DNA from: Trebonia sp036276115
Lineage (GTDB): Bacteria > Actinomycetota > Actinomycetes > Streptosporangiales > Streptosporangiaceae
Assembly (NCBI GenBank): GCA_036276115.1
Contig: DATBEM010000037.1
Coordinates: forward strand, 25,709-89,708
Direction: 5' to 3'
DNA length: 64,000 bases
Shown here: positions 7,963-16,008 of the stretch, in pieces
How positions within the stretch are numbered: the stretch's first letter is position 1
Layout: each line of letters starts with the position of its first letter
Notes under the pieces: model-generated
What the model was told of the DNA's origin: nothing
Databases searched by the model: none
Seen by the model: the letters and a program-made list of their open reading frames with translations, nothing else
Program-made: the position numbers and the translations under genes

Positions 7963-8907
7963 ATGCAGGACTCTGCGTCTTTCGACGTGCTTACGGCCAG
8001 GATCGACGAGCTGGCGCGGTTGTGCGATCACCTTAGCCGGGAGAACTCGGAACTTCACCATGAAGTGTCCCGGCTCGCCGGCGGCCCTCTTCCCGCCGTC
8101 GACGGAGCGGGCCGTCACGCCCTGCCCGCCGATGCCGCCCCCGGCCGGGCAGTGACCGGAAACACAGCGACCGGAAACGCAGCGACCCGGAACGCAGCGA
8201 CCCGGAACGCAGCCACCCGGAACGCAGTGCCGGGCAAGCGGGTCCGGCCGACCCGCCGGGGCTTCGGCCTGGCGGCCATCGCGGGCGCCGCGGCGGCGGT
8301 GCTCGGCTCGGCCACCTACGTCGCCGGGCGCGGTTTCCGGCCATCGGGGGCCCGCGGCGCGGGCTCCGCGCTCAAGGACGTCGCCTTCGACACCACCGCC
8401 CGGCCCGACTACGTGCCCGTCACCAGCGCGCCCAGCCTGGTCAACGGGACCCTGGCGACCGCCAACTCGGTGATCGCGGGCACGAACACCGCCACTGGCG
8501 CGGGCGTCTACGGGAAGGCCGGCGGCGCTCCTGGCGTCTACGGGACGGCCAACTCCGGCTACGGCGTGGCCGGCCTGAGCGCGCTGAGCAACGGCGTCCA
8601 GGGCACGAGCTCGGGGTCGGCGGCGGGCGTCTACGGCACCTCCCACACTGGCCCCGGCGTCCAGGGGCAGACCGCCTCGGCCGGCCCGGGCGTCTACGCG
8701 GTGAACAGCTCCACCGGCCCGGGCCTGACCGCCATCAGCGGCCACGGCCGGGGCGCTGTCTTCACTGGCACTGGCGTGGCTCAGATCCAGCTCACCCCGG
8801 GCGGGAGCACCCACCCGGCGTCGGGTGCGGCCGGGGACTTCTACGTGGACCACAGCGCGCGCCTGTGGTTCTGCAAGGGCGGCACGACCTGGAAGCAGGT
8901 CGCCTAG
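7963..8907 (+). CDS. Membrane-anchored surface protein with Gly-rich repeats and tail-fibre-like C terminus
   Basis: 314 residues, not assignable to a named family. Residues 1-38 form a short coiled coil (VLTARIDELARLCDHLSREN). A 5-residue tandem repeat follows (see 8161-8235), then a twin-arginine-like stretch RRGFGLAAIAGAAAAVLG that may act as a signal or anchor. The rest is a β-rich region with recurring GVYG and GVQG units and an end (DFYVDHSARLWFCKGG) resembling the tips of phage tail or surface proteins. The ATG at 7963 is preferred over 7948 because GGAGACGG precedes it at suitable spacing. The next gene, 53 bp downstream, is probably cotranscribed. Confidence 0.7.
   Translation: MQDSASFDVLTARIDELARLCDHLSRENSELHHEVSRLAGGPLPAVDGAGRHALPADAAPGRAVTGNTATGNAATRNAATRNAATRNAVPGKRVRPTRRGFGLAAIAGAAAAVLGSATYVAGRGFRPSGARGAGSALKDVAFDTTARPDYVPVTSAPSLVNGTLATANSVIAGTNTATGAGVYGKAGGAPGVYGTANSGYGVAGLSALSNGVQGTSSGSAAGVYGTSHTGPGVQGQTASAGPGVYAVNSSTGPGLTAISGHGRGAVFTGTGVAQIQLTPGGSTHPASGAAGDFYVDHSARLWFCKGGTTWKQVA
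8161..8235 (+). repeat. Five tandem 15-bp repeats inside the preceding gene
   Basis: Units of AACGCAGCGACCCGG start at 8161, 8176, 8191, 8206 and 8221; the two middle copies (8176, 8191) are identical and the outer ones diverge. They encode NTATG, NAATR, NAATR, NAATR and NAVPG, so the number of pentapeptides can change without shifting the frame. Confidence 0.9.
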
Positions 8908-8960
8908 CCCGGCATTACTAGCGCTACCAGGCACTACTAGCGTTAAAGGAGGCTTGCTCG

Positions 8961-9344
8961 ATGGCCAATACCAACACCACGATCACCGCTGGCCAGGTTG
9001 CCCCCGCAGTGGTGAACCTGGGCTCGGGCTCCAGCATCCCGGTGGACGCCTCGGCCGGGAACGACTTCCGCGTGACCCTCGGCGCCGGGGCCACGGCGAT
9101 CGCCAGCCCGATCAACAGCGTCGACGGCCAGCGGATCACGTTCCAGCTGACCCAGCCGTCCGGCGGGGCGGGCACCGTGAGCTGGGGCGCCGATTACGAC
9201 TGGGGCGGTAAGACCACCGCGAACGCCGCCGGCAGCAGCGCCCCCGCCCTGTCAGCGGGCGGCGGGTTCGTGGACATCGTCGGCTTCGTCTACAACGCGC
9301 TGCACGGCAAGTGGTGCTACGTGGGCGCGGCCCTCGGCTTCTAG
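8961..9344 (+). CDS. Small β-rich protein resembling a phage tail-fibre domain
   Basis: 127 residues with no signal peptide or membrane segment. The pattern SVDGQRITFQLTQPSGGAG, then VSWGADYDWGG, then IVGFVYNALHGKWCYVG resembles β-sandwich domains at the C termini of phage tail-fibre and receptor-binding proteins. A strong ribosome binding site (AAAGGAGG at 8945-8952) precedes the ATG. No other phage genes are nearby, so this may be a domesticated surface-binding protein acting with the upstream gene. Function is inferred from pattern resemblance only. Confidence 0.6.
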   Translation: MANTNTTITAGQVAPAVVNLGSGSSIPVDASAGNDFRVTLGAGATAIASPINSVDGQRITFQLTQPSGGAGTVSWGADYDWGGKTTANAAGSSAPALSAGGGFVDIVGFVYNALHGKWCYVGAALGF

Positions 9345-9387
9345 GACGAGCCCGGTCCCCGGCCAGGCCGGGCCCAGGTGAACGACA

Positions 9388-10125
9388 TTATCCGCCAGCC
9401 CACTCCTGGCCACCGCCTTGAACAGCGCCGCCCTGGATAGCGCCGCCGTGGATGCTGTTGCCGAGGACGCGCCGAACGATGCCCGCGGTGGCGATGATCG
9501 TCGCCCCGAGGGCGACGATCATCGCCCCGAGCGCCGTTATCGGCGCGGGGAGGAACAAGGTCCCCAGGGCGCTCAGCGCCATCCCGAACGCGGTGAATGC
9601 CAGCCCGATGGCGATGACGACTGCCCCGGCCACCAGGGCCCGGCGGGAGGGAGACGCCGCCGCGATCGCGATGGCCGCCGCGCCGATCGCGATGATCGCC
9701 GCGCCGTCCGCCCGGCTGTAACCGGCGGCGAGCGCCACCCCGAGGGCGACGATCACCGCCCCGCTGGCCACGCCCGCGCCCCGGGCCAGCCGGGCGCGGC
9801 CGGTGATGAGCGCCACCCCGAACGTGACCGGCGACAGCCCGATCAGGAGGGGCGAGAGGCCGATTGCGGTGTCCCCCGCCCCGGGCAGCACGTTGTGGCT
9901 GGTAATGAGCGCGACCCCGTACACGAGGATGGGCGCCCCGACGGCGATGGCCACCGCCCCGAACGCCAGTCGGCCGGTGGATTGCAGTTCCCGCGTTATC
10001 CCGGCCGCGCCCACCACGAGTACCGCGGCCGCCGCCGCGAGGATGCTGACCGAAGCTCCCGAGCTGAACGCCGCGACAGCGCCCAGCCACCGCGCCAACA
10101 ACCGCAGCCAGCCGACAATAAGGGA
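9388..10125 (-). CDS. Polytopic membrane protein of unknown family, start uncertain
   Basis: The open frame encodes about 245 residues that are almost entirely hydrophobic, with seven or eight segments such as VAIAVGAPILVYGVALI and IAIGLAFTAFGMALSALG separated by short charged loops. The tail is Gly/Gln-rich. I recognise no family. No ATG or GTG with a clear ribosome binding site sits at the start of the hydrophobic part; GTG codons near 10017 are internal candidates. The 5' end lies in a cluster of short repeats (10083-10274), which explains the ambiguous N terminus. Confidence 0.45.
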   Translation of the reverse strand, partial: SLIVGWLRLLARWLGAVAAFSSGASVSILAAAAAVLVVGAAGITRELQSTGRLAFGAVAIAVGAPILVYGVALITSHNVLPGAGDTAIGLSPLLIGLSPVTFGVALITGRARLARGAGVASGAVIVALGVALAAGYSRADGAAIIAIGAAAIAIAAASPSRRALVAGAVVIAIGLAFTAFGMALSALGTLFLPAPITALGAMIVALGATIIATAGIVRRVLGNSIHGGAIQGGAVQGGGQEWAGG

Positions 10126-10274
10126 GTGCCCCGGGGTGGAAACGAGGGAGAGTCCGGGGTGGCGGTGCGTGCTCCAGCCACCGCGCCAACAACCGCAGCC
10201 AAGCCGACGGCGAGGGTGTGCCCGGATCGGTGGTGCGTGCTCCAGCCACCGCGCCAACAACCGCAACCAAGCGC
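10083..10274 (+). repeat. Three direct repeats of about 34 bp
   Basis: Copies of CCAGCCACCGCGCCAACAAC plus following bases lie at 10083-10116, 10174-10208 and 10242-10274. The last two also share the upstream GGTGCGTGCT. On the minus strand each copy reads WLRLLARWL, the N terminus of the membrane-protein frame below, so copies two and three look like duplications of its 5' end. The stretch 10126-10374 holds no other gene. Confidence 0.85.
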
Positions 10275-10318
10275 AAAACAAAGGCGCACCGGGGGTTCCA
10301 GGGGGTCGCCCCCTGGGG
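10263..10318 (-). repeat. tRNA-associated repeat, copy 1
   Basis: About 55 bp (GCAACCAAGCGCAAAACAAA onward, through GGCGCACCGGGGGTTCC and a GGGGGTCGCCCCC dyad). A diverged copy lies at 32587-32640. Both sit about 60 bp downstream of a minus-strand tRNA gene, in the same orientation relative to it. Confidence 0.7.
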
Positions 10319-10374
10319 TGCATGGCGAAGGCGCCCGTGGCCCTCAATCGAGGGCACAAGGCACCCAAGGCGAG

Positions 10375-10459
10375 CGGAGGATGAGGGATTTGAACCCTCG
10401 AAGAGTTTCCCCTTACACGACTTCCAATCGTGCGCCCTCGGCCACTAGGCGAATCCTCC
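10375..10459 (-). tRNA. tRNA-Ser(GGA)
   Basis: 85-nt class II tRNA. The acceptor stem is GGAGGAT paired with ATCCTCC, discriminator G at 10375. The anticodon arm is CACGA-TTGGAAG-TCGTG, giving anticodon GGA. It has a long variable arm and the T loop GTTCAAAT. CCA is not encoded. The SRP RNA gene and dnaX follow on the other strand. Confidence 0.96.
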
Positions 10460-10534
10460 GCTGGGAAGCTTACCGGAGATCGGAGTCGGTTGCTACGTGG
10501 CACGAGCGGTGCTGGAGGTGGCTAGACTAGGCGC

Positions 10535-10622
10535 AGCCCCTCGCGCGGCGCTTATCTTGCCAACCCCCCCAGGGCCGGAAGGCAGCAAGGGTACGCGAGC
10601 TCTGGCGGGTGCGCGGGGGGTC
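10535..10622 (+). ncRNA. ffs: Signal recognition particle RNA (small bacterial 4.5S type)
   Basis: The SRP RNA core is unmistakable: AGGGCCGGAAGGCAGCAAGG (10571-10590) contains the GGAA tetraloop and the asymmetric internal loop that bind Ffh. The outer helix is closed by CCCCTCGCGC (10537-10546) pairing with GCGCGGGGGG (10611-10620), and a short T-rich run follows. TAGACT at 10523-10528 is a good -10 box. The position next to tRNA-Ser and dnaX matches other actinobacteria. Confidence 0.95.
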
Positions 10623-10672
10623 CTTTCTCGTTCTGGGGGAGAGCAGCGGACTGAGCCGGCGAGGATGGGTTC

Positions 10673-13288
10673 ATGGCTGACGCAACGGGACAAGGTACTT
10701 CTCAGGCGGGGCTTGCCCTCTACCGCAAGTACCGGCCTGCCACCTTCGCCGAGGTTCGCGGCCAGGAGCATGTCACTGCCCCCTTGCGGCAGGCGCTCAA
10801 GAGCGGCCGGATCAACCACGCTTACCTGTTCAGCGGCCCGCGCGGCTGCGGCAAGACTTCCAGTGCCCGGATCCTGGCGCGCTCGCTGAACTGCGTTAAC
10901 GGCCCCACCCCGGACCCGTGCGGGGTCTGCGACTCGTGTGAGGCGCTCGCGCCGTCCGGGCCGGGCTCGATCGACGTGATCGAGATCGACGCGGCCTCCC
11001 ACGGTGGCGTGGACGATGCCCGCGACCTGCGCGAGCGGGCCTTCTACGCGCCGGTGTCGGGCCGCTTCAAGATCTACATCATCGACGAGGCCCACATGGT
11101 GACCTCGCAGGGCTTCAACGCCCTGCTCAAGCTGGTCGAGGAGCCGCCGTCGCACCTGAAGTTCATCTTCGCGACGACTGAGCCGGAGAAGGTCATCCCG
11201 ACGATCCGGTCGCGGACGCACCATTACCCGTTCCGGCTAATGCCGCCATCGGTGATGCGGGAGCTGGCCGAGGAGATCCTCCGGTCGGAGAACGTCGGCT
11301 TCGACCCGGCAGTGCTCCCGCTGGTCGTCCGGGCGGGCGGCGGCTCGGCCCGGGACACGCTGTCCATCCTGGACCAGCTCCTAGCGGGCTCGGACGAGGG
11401 CGGCATCCAGTACGAGCGGGCGGTCGCCCTGCTCGGCTACACCGATGCCGCCCTGATCGATGAGATCGTGACCGCGTTCGCCACGGCCGACGGGGCAGCG
11501 GTCTTCCGCGCGGTGAACAAGGTCATCGAGGGCGGGCACGAGCCGCGCCGGTTCGCCAGCGACCTGCTCGACCGGTTCCGGGACCTGATCGTGATCGCCT
11601 CCGTGCCCGACGCGATGCGCAGCGGGCTGATCGAGGTGCCGCCGGACCGGGTGGAGGCCATGACGAACCAGGCCAGCCTCGGCCTGGCCCAGCTCACCCG
11701 GGCGGCGGAGATCGTCAACGCCGGCCTTGACCAGATGCGGGGCGCGACGTCACCCCGGCTGCTGCTGGAGCTGATGTGCGCCCAGGTGCTGCTGCCGGGG
11801 GCGGCCTCCGACGAGCGCTCGGTGCTCGCGCGGCTCGATCGCCTGGAGTCCGGCCCGGCCCGCGGGCCGTCCGGCGCGCAGCCCGCCATGGCCCCGGGCC
11901 CCCGGGTCCCGTCCCCGCCGGCCGCCCCGGACCAGGCGCCCGCCCGGCCCTCGCGCGGCCCGCAGCCGGACCCGGCGCCGCCCCAGAGCACAGCGCCGCC
12001 CCAGAACGCGATGCAGCCCCAGAACGCGATGCAGCCCCAGAACACGGCGCGGCCTCACGACACAGCGCCACCGCACAACACAGCGCCGCCCCAGAACGCG
12101 ATGCAGCCTCAGAACACGGCGCGGCCTCACGACACAGCGCCGCCCCAGAACGCGATGCAGCCCCGCGGCACAGGGCAGCCCCAGGATCAGGACGCGGTTG
12201 CGTTCCCGCCTGCCCCGCAGGCTTCGCCAGGCGGCTACGCGGCTGGCTCCGCGCCCGGTGGCAGCCAGTACGACCAGGGCCCGTCCGGTTCGGGCGGGTC
12301 GTCGTACTCCGCTGGTCCGTCCAGCCACGCCGTGCCCGCGGGCGCGGCCGGGCCACGGGGCGGCGCGGCATACCCCGGTGCCCCTGGCAGCGCTTACGAG
12401 ACAGCTGGGGCGCCTGCGGGCGGCCCGGCGGCCCCTGGCGGCCGGGTGACCACGCAAGTCCTCCAGCAGGGCTGGGACGGCGTCTTGCAGGCGCTGGCGG
12501 GGCGGCGGCGGGTCGCCTGGATGGTGGTGCGGACTGCCGCCGTCGTGTCGCTGGACGAGGCGGTGCTGACGCTGCGCTTCCCCCGGGCGGGGGAGGCGAA
12601 GGGGTTCAGCAGCAGCGGGTACGAGGCGCTGCTCAAGGAGGTCATCCACGAGCGCTTCGCCATCAACGTCGTGATCCGGACCGTGACCGGCGGTGACGCC
12701 GCCCCCGGAGAGGGGCGGCGCGGGAGCCCGGGGCCGGGCGGGCCGCCCGCCTCGCCGGCGGGACCAGGCTCCTCGGGGGGATACCAGGGCCAGTCCGCCG
12801 CCGTGCAGCCGACGGCCGCCCCGTCCGGGGAACTGCCGCCGGGGGCCGGACAAGCCGGAGCGACGCCGCCCAGGGCGTTGCCCTCCGGAACGGTCCAGTC
12901 CAGCGCCGTGCCCGGCCCGGCCGGCGCCGCCCAGTCCGGTGGTCTAGCCGGGCCCGGACAGGCCGGGGCCGCCGCTGGCGCCATGGGGCAGTACCCGGCC
13001 GGGGCGCGGCCGGGCCCGGGACAGCCCGGCGGGCACGACCCGGCCCGGGCGACACCGGCCGCCGCGCCGTCACCGGGTTCCGGAGCATCGGCGGCGATGC
13101 CACACAATGGGATCGGCAAGACGAGTAACCACGTTTCGTTCGAGGATGATGTTCCCTTCCCCCCCGACGACCCATACGGGGACGAGCTAGCCGGATCGGT
13201 GGACGTGGACGCCGCTAGCCAGCTCACCGGGATCAGCCTCATCCAGCGGGACCTAGGCGCCCAGATCATCGCCGAATACGAGGAATGA
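10673..13288 (+). CDS. dnaX: DNA polymerase III subunits gamma and tau
   Basis: Clamp-loader ATPase of the replisome, 871 residues. Residues 1-370 form the AAA+ part: Walker A in FSGPRGCGKTSS (about 53-64), a zinc-binding module with cysteines in NCVNGPTPDPCGVCDSC, Walker B IYIIDEAHM and sensor 1 in FIFATTEPEKV. Residues about 370-590 are low-complexity Pro/Gln/Ala/Asn sequence with DNA-level tandem repeats. A conserved tau-like domain follows (about 590-675, QVLQQGWDGVLQALAGRRRVAWM), then another Pro/Gly/Ala linker and an acidic end. It heads the conserved dnaX-ybaB-recR cluster. Confidence 0.95.
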   Translation: MADATGQGTSQAGLALYRKYRPATFAEVRGQEHVTAPLRQALKSGRINHAYLFSGPRGCGKTSSARILARSLNCVNGPTPDPCGVCDSCEALAPSGPGSIDVIEIDAASHGGVDDARDLRERAFYAPVSGRFKIYIIDEAHMVTSQGFNALLKLVEEPPSHLKFIFATTEPEKVIPTIRSRTHHYPFRLMPPSVMRELAEEILRSENVGFDPAVLPLVVRAGGGSARDTLSILDQLLAGSDEGGIQYERAVALLGYTDAALIDEIVTAFATADGAAVFRAVNKVIEGGHEPRRFASDLLDRFRDLIVIASVPDAMRSGLIEVPPDRVEAMTNQASLGLAQLTRAAEIVNAGLDQMRGATSPRLLLELMCAQVLLPGAASDERSVLARLDRLESGPARGPSGAQPAMAPGPRVPSPPAAPDQAPARPSRGPQPDPAPPQSTAPPQNAMQPQNAMQPQNTARPHDTAPPHNTAPPQNAMQPQNTARPHDTAPPQNAMQPRGTGQPQDQDAVAFPPAPQASPGGYAAGSAPGGSQYDQGPSGSGGSSYSAGPSSHAVPAGAAGPRGGAAYPGAPGSAYETAGAPAGGPAAPGGRVTTQVLQQGWDGVLQALAGRRRVAWMVVRTAAVVSLDEAVLTLRFPRAGEAKGFSSSGYEALLKEVIHERFAINVVIRTVTGGDAAPGEGRRGSPGPGGPPASPAGPGSSGGYQGQSAAVQPTAAPSGELPPGAGQAGATPPRALPSGTVQSSAVPGPAGAAQSGGLAGPGQAGAAAGAMGQYPAGARPGPGQPGGHDPARATPAAAPSPGSGASAAMPHNGIGKTSNHVSFEDDVPFPPDDPYGDELAGSVDVDAASQLTGISLIQRDLGAQIIAEYEE
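11988..12170 (+). repeat. Imperfect tandem repeats within dnaX
   Basis: Repeated units based on CCCCAGAACGCGATGCAG and CGGCCTCACGACACAGCGCC encode QNAMQPQNTARPHDTAPP-like modules in the disordered linker of DnaX. All spacing is in multiples of three, so length can vary without breaking the frame. Confidence 0.85.
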
Positions 13289-13298
13289 GAGACCAGAC

Positions 13299-13823
13299 GT
13301 GGAACCCGGCTTCGACATGAACCAGATCCTCCAGGCCGCGCAGCAGATGCAGGCGCAGCTGGAGAGCGCTCAGCAGAACCTCGCGCACGCCGAGGTCACC
13401 GGCTCAGCCGGCGGCGGCCTCGTGGTGGCCAAGGTCAGCGGCCAGGGTGAGCTGCTCGACCTGACCATTGACCCGAAGGTCATCGACGCCTCAGACCCGG
13501 CCGAGACCGCGGAGACCATCGCCGACATGGTGCTGGCGGCAGTCCGTGACGCCACCAGCTCAGTCATGGCCCTCCAGCAGCAGCAGCTCGGCTTCGCGGA
13601 CGCCCTCGGCAACCTCGACCTGTCCGGCCTCGGCCTTCCGGGCGGCCTCCCTGGCGGGCTGCCGGGTGGCGGCATCCCCGGCATGCCTGGCATCCCGGGC
13701 ATGCCCGGGTTCGGCGCGCCCGCGGCCGCCGCCCACGGGCAAGCCGACGATGACGAAGACGACGATGAGGACTACGAGGACGAGGAAGACGGCGAGGACG
13801 CCGAAGACGAGCACAAGAAATAG
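13299..13823 (+). CDS. ybaB: YbaB/EbfC-family nucleoid-associated protein
   Basis: DNA-binding protein of the EbfC fold, usually found between dnaX and recR. Residues 7-100 are the family domain (MNQILQAAQQMQAQLESAQQ, then VVAKVSGQGELLDLTIDPKV). A Gly/Pro/Met-rich stretch and a very acidic tail (about 25 Asp/Glu) follow, making it longer (174 residues) than the usual 100-115. The GTG at 13299 lies 10 bp after dnaX; an ATG six codons further in is an alternative start. Confidence 0.9.
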   Translation: MEPGFDMNQILQAAQQMQAQLESAQQNLAHAEVTGSAGGGLVVAKVSGQGELLDLTIDPKVIDASDPAETAETIADMVLAAVRDATSSVMALQQQQLGFADALGNLDLSGLGLPGGLPGGLPGGGIPGMPGIPGMPGFGAPAAAAHGQADDDEDDDEDYEDEEDGEDAEDEHKK

Positions 13824-13829
13824 GGCGCG

Positions 13830-14429
13830 ATGTACGAGGGCGTTGTCCAGAACCTGATCGACGAGCTCGGCCGACTGCCAGGGGTGGGGCCGAAGGGCGC
13901 CCAGCGCATCGCGTTCCACCTGCTGTCGGCCGACCCGGTGGACGTCCGGCGGCTGGCCAACGCCCTGGTCGAGGTGACCGAGCGGGTTCGCTTCTGCGCG
14001 ACGTGCGGGAACGTGGCCGAGGCGGAGCAGTGCCGGATCTGCCTCGACCCGCGGCGCGACCCCACGGTGATCTGCGTGGTGGAAGAGCCCAAGGACGTGG
14101 CCGTGGTGGAGAAGATCCGTGAGTTCCGCGGCCGGTACCACGTCCTCGGCGGCGCGATCAGCCCCATCGACGGCATCGGCCCCGAGGACCTGCGCGTCCG
14201 CGAGCTGATGGCCCGGCTAGGCGATGGCGCCGTCACCGAGCTGATCCTGGCCACCGACCCGAACCTGGAGGGCGAGGCCACCGCCACCTACCTTGCCCGG
14301 CTGGTGCGGCCCCTCGGCATCAAGGTGACCCGCCCGGCCAGCGGCCTGCCGGTCGGCGGCGACCTGGAGTACGCCGACGAGGTCACCCTCGGCCGGGCCT
14401 TCGCCGGCCGCCACGTCATGGACGGCTAG
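13830..14429 (+). CDS. recR: Recombination mediator protein RecR
   Basis: 199 residues, normal length. It has an N-terminal helix-hairpin-helix (LGRLPGVGPKGAQRIAFHLL), a four-cysteine zinc finger (CATCGNVAEAEQCRIC) and a Toprim domain (VICVVEEPKDV and LATDPNLEGEATA). RecR acts with RecF and RecO to load RecA at single-stranded gaps. It starts 7 bp after ybaB and is probably in the same operon. Confidence 0.96.
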   Translation: MYEGVVQNLIDELGRLPGVGPKGAQRIAFHLLSADPVDVRRLANALVEVTERVRFCATCGNVAEAEQCRICLDPRRDPTVICVVEEPKDVAVVEKIREFRGRYHVLGGAISPIDGIGPEDLRVRELMARLGDGAVTELILATDPNLEGEATATYLARLVRPLGIKVTRPASGLPVGGDLEYADEVTLGRAFAGRHVMDG

Positions 14430-14433
14430 CGGC

Positions 14434-14458
14434 GGCTAGCGGCTGAGCGCCGCTAGCC
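14434..14458. terminator. Bidirectional hairpin between recR and zwf
   Basis: GGCTAGCGGC (14434-14443) and GCCGCTAGCC (14449-14458) form a perfect 10-bp stem with a 5-nt loop between two convergent genes. There is no T tract, which is common for terminators in GC-rich actinobacteria. Confidence 0.7.
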
Positions 14459-14484
14459 ACCGGTACTGCCCGGTCCGGGCCTGG

Positions 14485-15867
14485 TCAGGCCCGCGGGTCG
14501 TACCAGGACTCGCCCGGCGGCAGCAGGGCCGAGGAACCGGGTCCCCAGGACCCGCGCTCGTAGCGGACGACCGGGATCGCGCCCGCGCCGAGCACCGGGT
14601 CCACCACCCGCCAGGCCGCCTCGACCGCGTCCTGCTGCGCGAACAGCCAGCGCTCGCCGTTCAGGGCGGCGCCGATGAGCCGGTCGTACGGGCGCATGTC
14701 GGCCCCCGGGTGCTGGATGAAGGTCAGGTCCTGCACCTCCGGCTCCCAGCCGGCCCCGGGCCGCTTGCCGACGAGGGTCAAGACCGCCTGCGCCTCCGGG
14801 TAGATGCGGAACCGGAGGCCGTTGGCGGCCGCCCCCGAGCCGAGCCCGAACGCGTCGTGCGGCGGGCGGCGGAACTTGACTGACACCTCGGTCGCGGTGA
14901 CCGGCAGGGCCTTGCCGACCCGGATCAAGATCGGCACCCCGTCCCACCGCCAGCTGTCGGCCTGCAGCCGGATCGCCGCGTAGGTCTCGGTCTTCGACCC
15001 GGGCGCGACCCCGGCCACGTCCAGGTAGCCCGAGTACTGCCCCTTCACCACGTCGGACGGGCCGAGCGGGCGCAGCGCCGAGATCACCGAGGCCTTGGAG
15101 GAGATCCACGAGTCGAGGCCCGCGCCGTCCGGCGGGTCAGCCAGGACCGTCGCCAGCACCTGCAGCATGTGGTTCTGGATGACGTCCTTGATCGCGCCGG
15201 TCCTGTCGTAGAACGCCCCCCGGTCGGCGACGTCGAACGCCTCCGCCATCGTGATCTGGATCGACTCCACGTACGTCCGGTTCAGCAGCGGCTCGATGAT
15301 CGAGTTCGCGAACCGGGCGAACATCAGCGACTCGACCGGGTCGAGCCCGAGCCAGTGGTCGACCCGGTAGACCGAGTCCTCCGCGAAGTACTTGTGCATG
15401 GTGTCGTTCAGCGCGCGGGCGCTGGCGAAGTCATCGCCGAACGGCTTTTCCACCATCACCCGGTTGCCGGCCGCCCGGTCGACGGCCGAGATCCCCTCGG
15501 CGATCCGCCCGAACAGGAACGGCGGCACCTCCAGGTAGTACAGCACCCGGGCGCCGGCCGGCCCGATCGCGTCCGACATCGCCTGGTACGTCCCGTGGTC
15601 GGCGAGGTCGCCGTCGACGTACTTGAGCAGGCCGAGCATCTTCTTCGCGGCCGGGGAGCCGGGGTCCATGTCGTTGAGCTTCAGGGACGCGGTCGCGTAG
15701 TCGCGGAACTGCTCCACGCCCCACCCGCCGCTCTTGGCCACGCCGATGACCGGCACGTCGAGCACCCCGCGCTCGACCAGCCCGACCAGCGCGGGGAACG
15801 TCTCCAGCTTCGCCAGGTCCCCGGTTGCCCCGAAGATCACCAGCGCGTCAACCTGGCTGCCACTCAT
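14485..15867 (-). CDS. zwf: Glucose-6-phosphate dehydrogenase family protein, divergent active site
   Basis: 460 residues from the ATG at 15867, chosen because AGGATGG lies about 5 nt upstream; an in-frame ATG at 15876 is also possible. The Rossmann motif FGATGDLAK, the EKPFG motif and the catalytic His in RVDHWLG are present. The rest aligns along the G6PDH fold (GAIKDVIQNHMLQVLA; VKFRRPPHDAF). The usual RIDHYLGKE motif reads RVDHWLGLDP, so the lysine after the glycine is lost. Oxidation of glucose 6-phosphate to start the pentose-phosphate pathway is the family role. It diverges from the GH15 gene. Confidence 0.85.
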   Translation of the reverse strand: MSGSQVDALVIFGATGDLAKLETFPALVGLVERGVLDVPVIGVAKSGGWGVEQFRDYATASLKLNDMDPGSPAAKKMLGLLKYVDGDLADHGTYQAMSDAIGPAGARVLYYLEVPPFLFGRIAEGISAVDRAAGNRVMVEKPFGDDFASARALNDTMHKYFAEDSVYRVDHWLGLDPVESLMFARFANSIIEPLLNRTYVESIQITMAEAFDVADRGAFYDRTGAIKDVIQNHMLQVLATVLADPPDGAGLDSWISSKASVISALRPLGPSDVVKGQYSGYLDVAGVAPGSKTETYAAIRLQADSWRWDGVPILIRVGKALPVTATEVSVKFRRPPHDAFGLGSGAAANGLRFRIYPEAQAVLTLVGKRPGAGWEPEVQDLTFIQHPGADMRPYDRLIGAALNGERWLFAQQDAVEAAWRVVDPVLGAGAIPVVRYERGSWGPGSSALLPPGESWYDPRA

Positions 15868-16008
15868 GGCGCCCATCCTGCCAGGCAACCATGGACGGCG
15901 CCTGAACCTGGGCCAATCGGGGACTTACGGCTTTGCCCAGAACCTCATGCGGTCGCGATCCATCCGCTTATCCGCCTCCGGGGGCCGCCCCGGTGCGATG
16001 ATCATCAC

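Noticed and set aside
8161..8235. CRISPR-like short repeats
   Set aside because: Units of 15 bp are tandem without spacers and encode a pentapeptide repeat in frame.
7948..9344. Prophage
   Set aside because: Only two tail-like genes; no integrase, terminase, capsid or attachment site nearby.
9388..10503. 371-codon minus-strand ORF starting at 10503
   Set aside because: Its first third covers the tRNA-Ser gene and repeats; only the hydrophobic part below about 10125 is plausible coding sequence.
15169..16008. Upstream extension of the GH15 frame
   Set aside because: The 280 codons before ATG 16009 are antisense to zwf and have no GH15 similarity.
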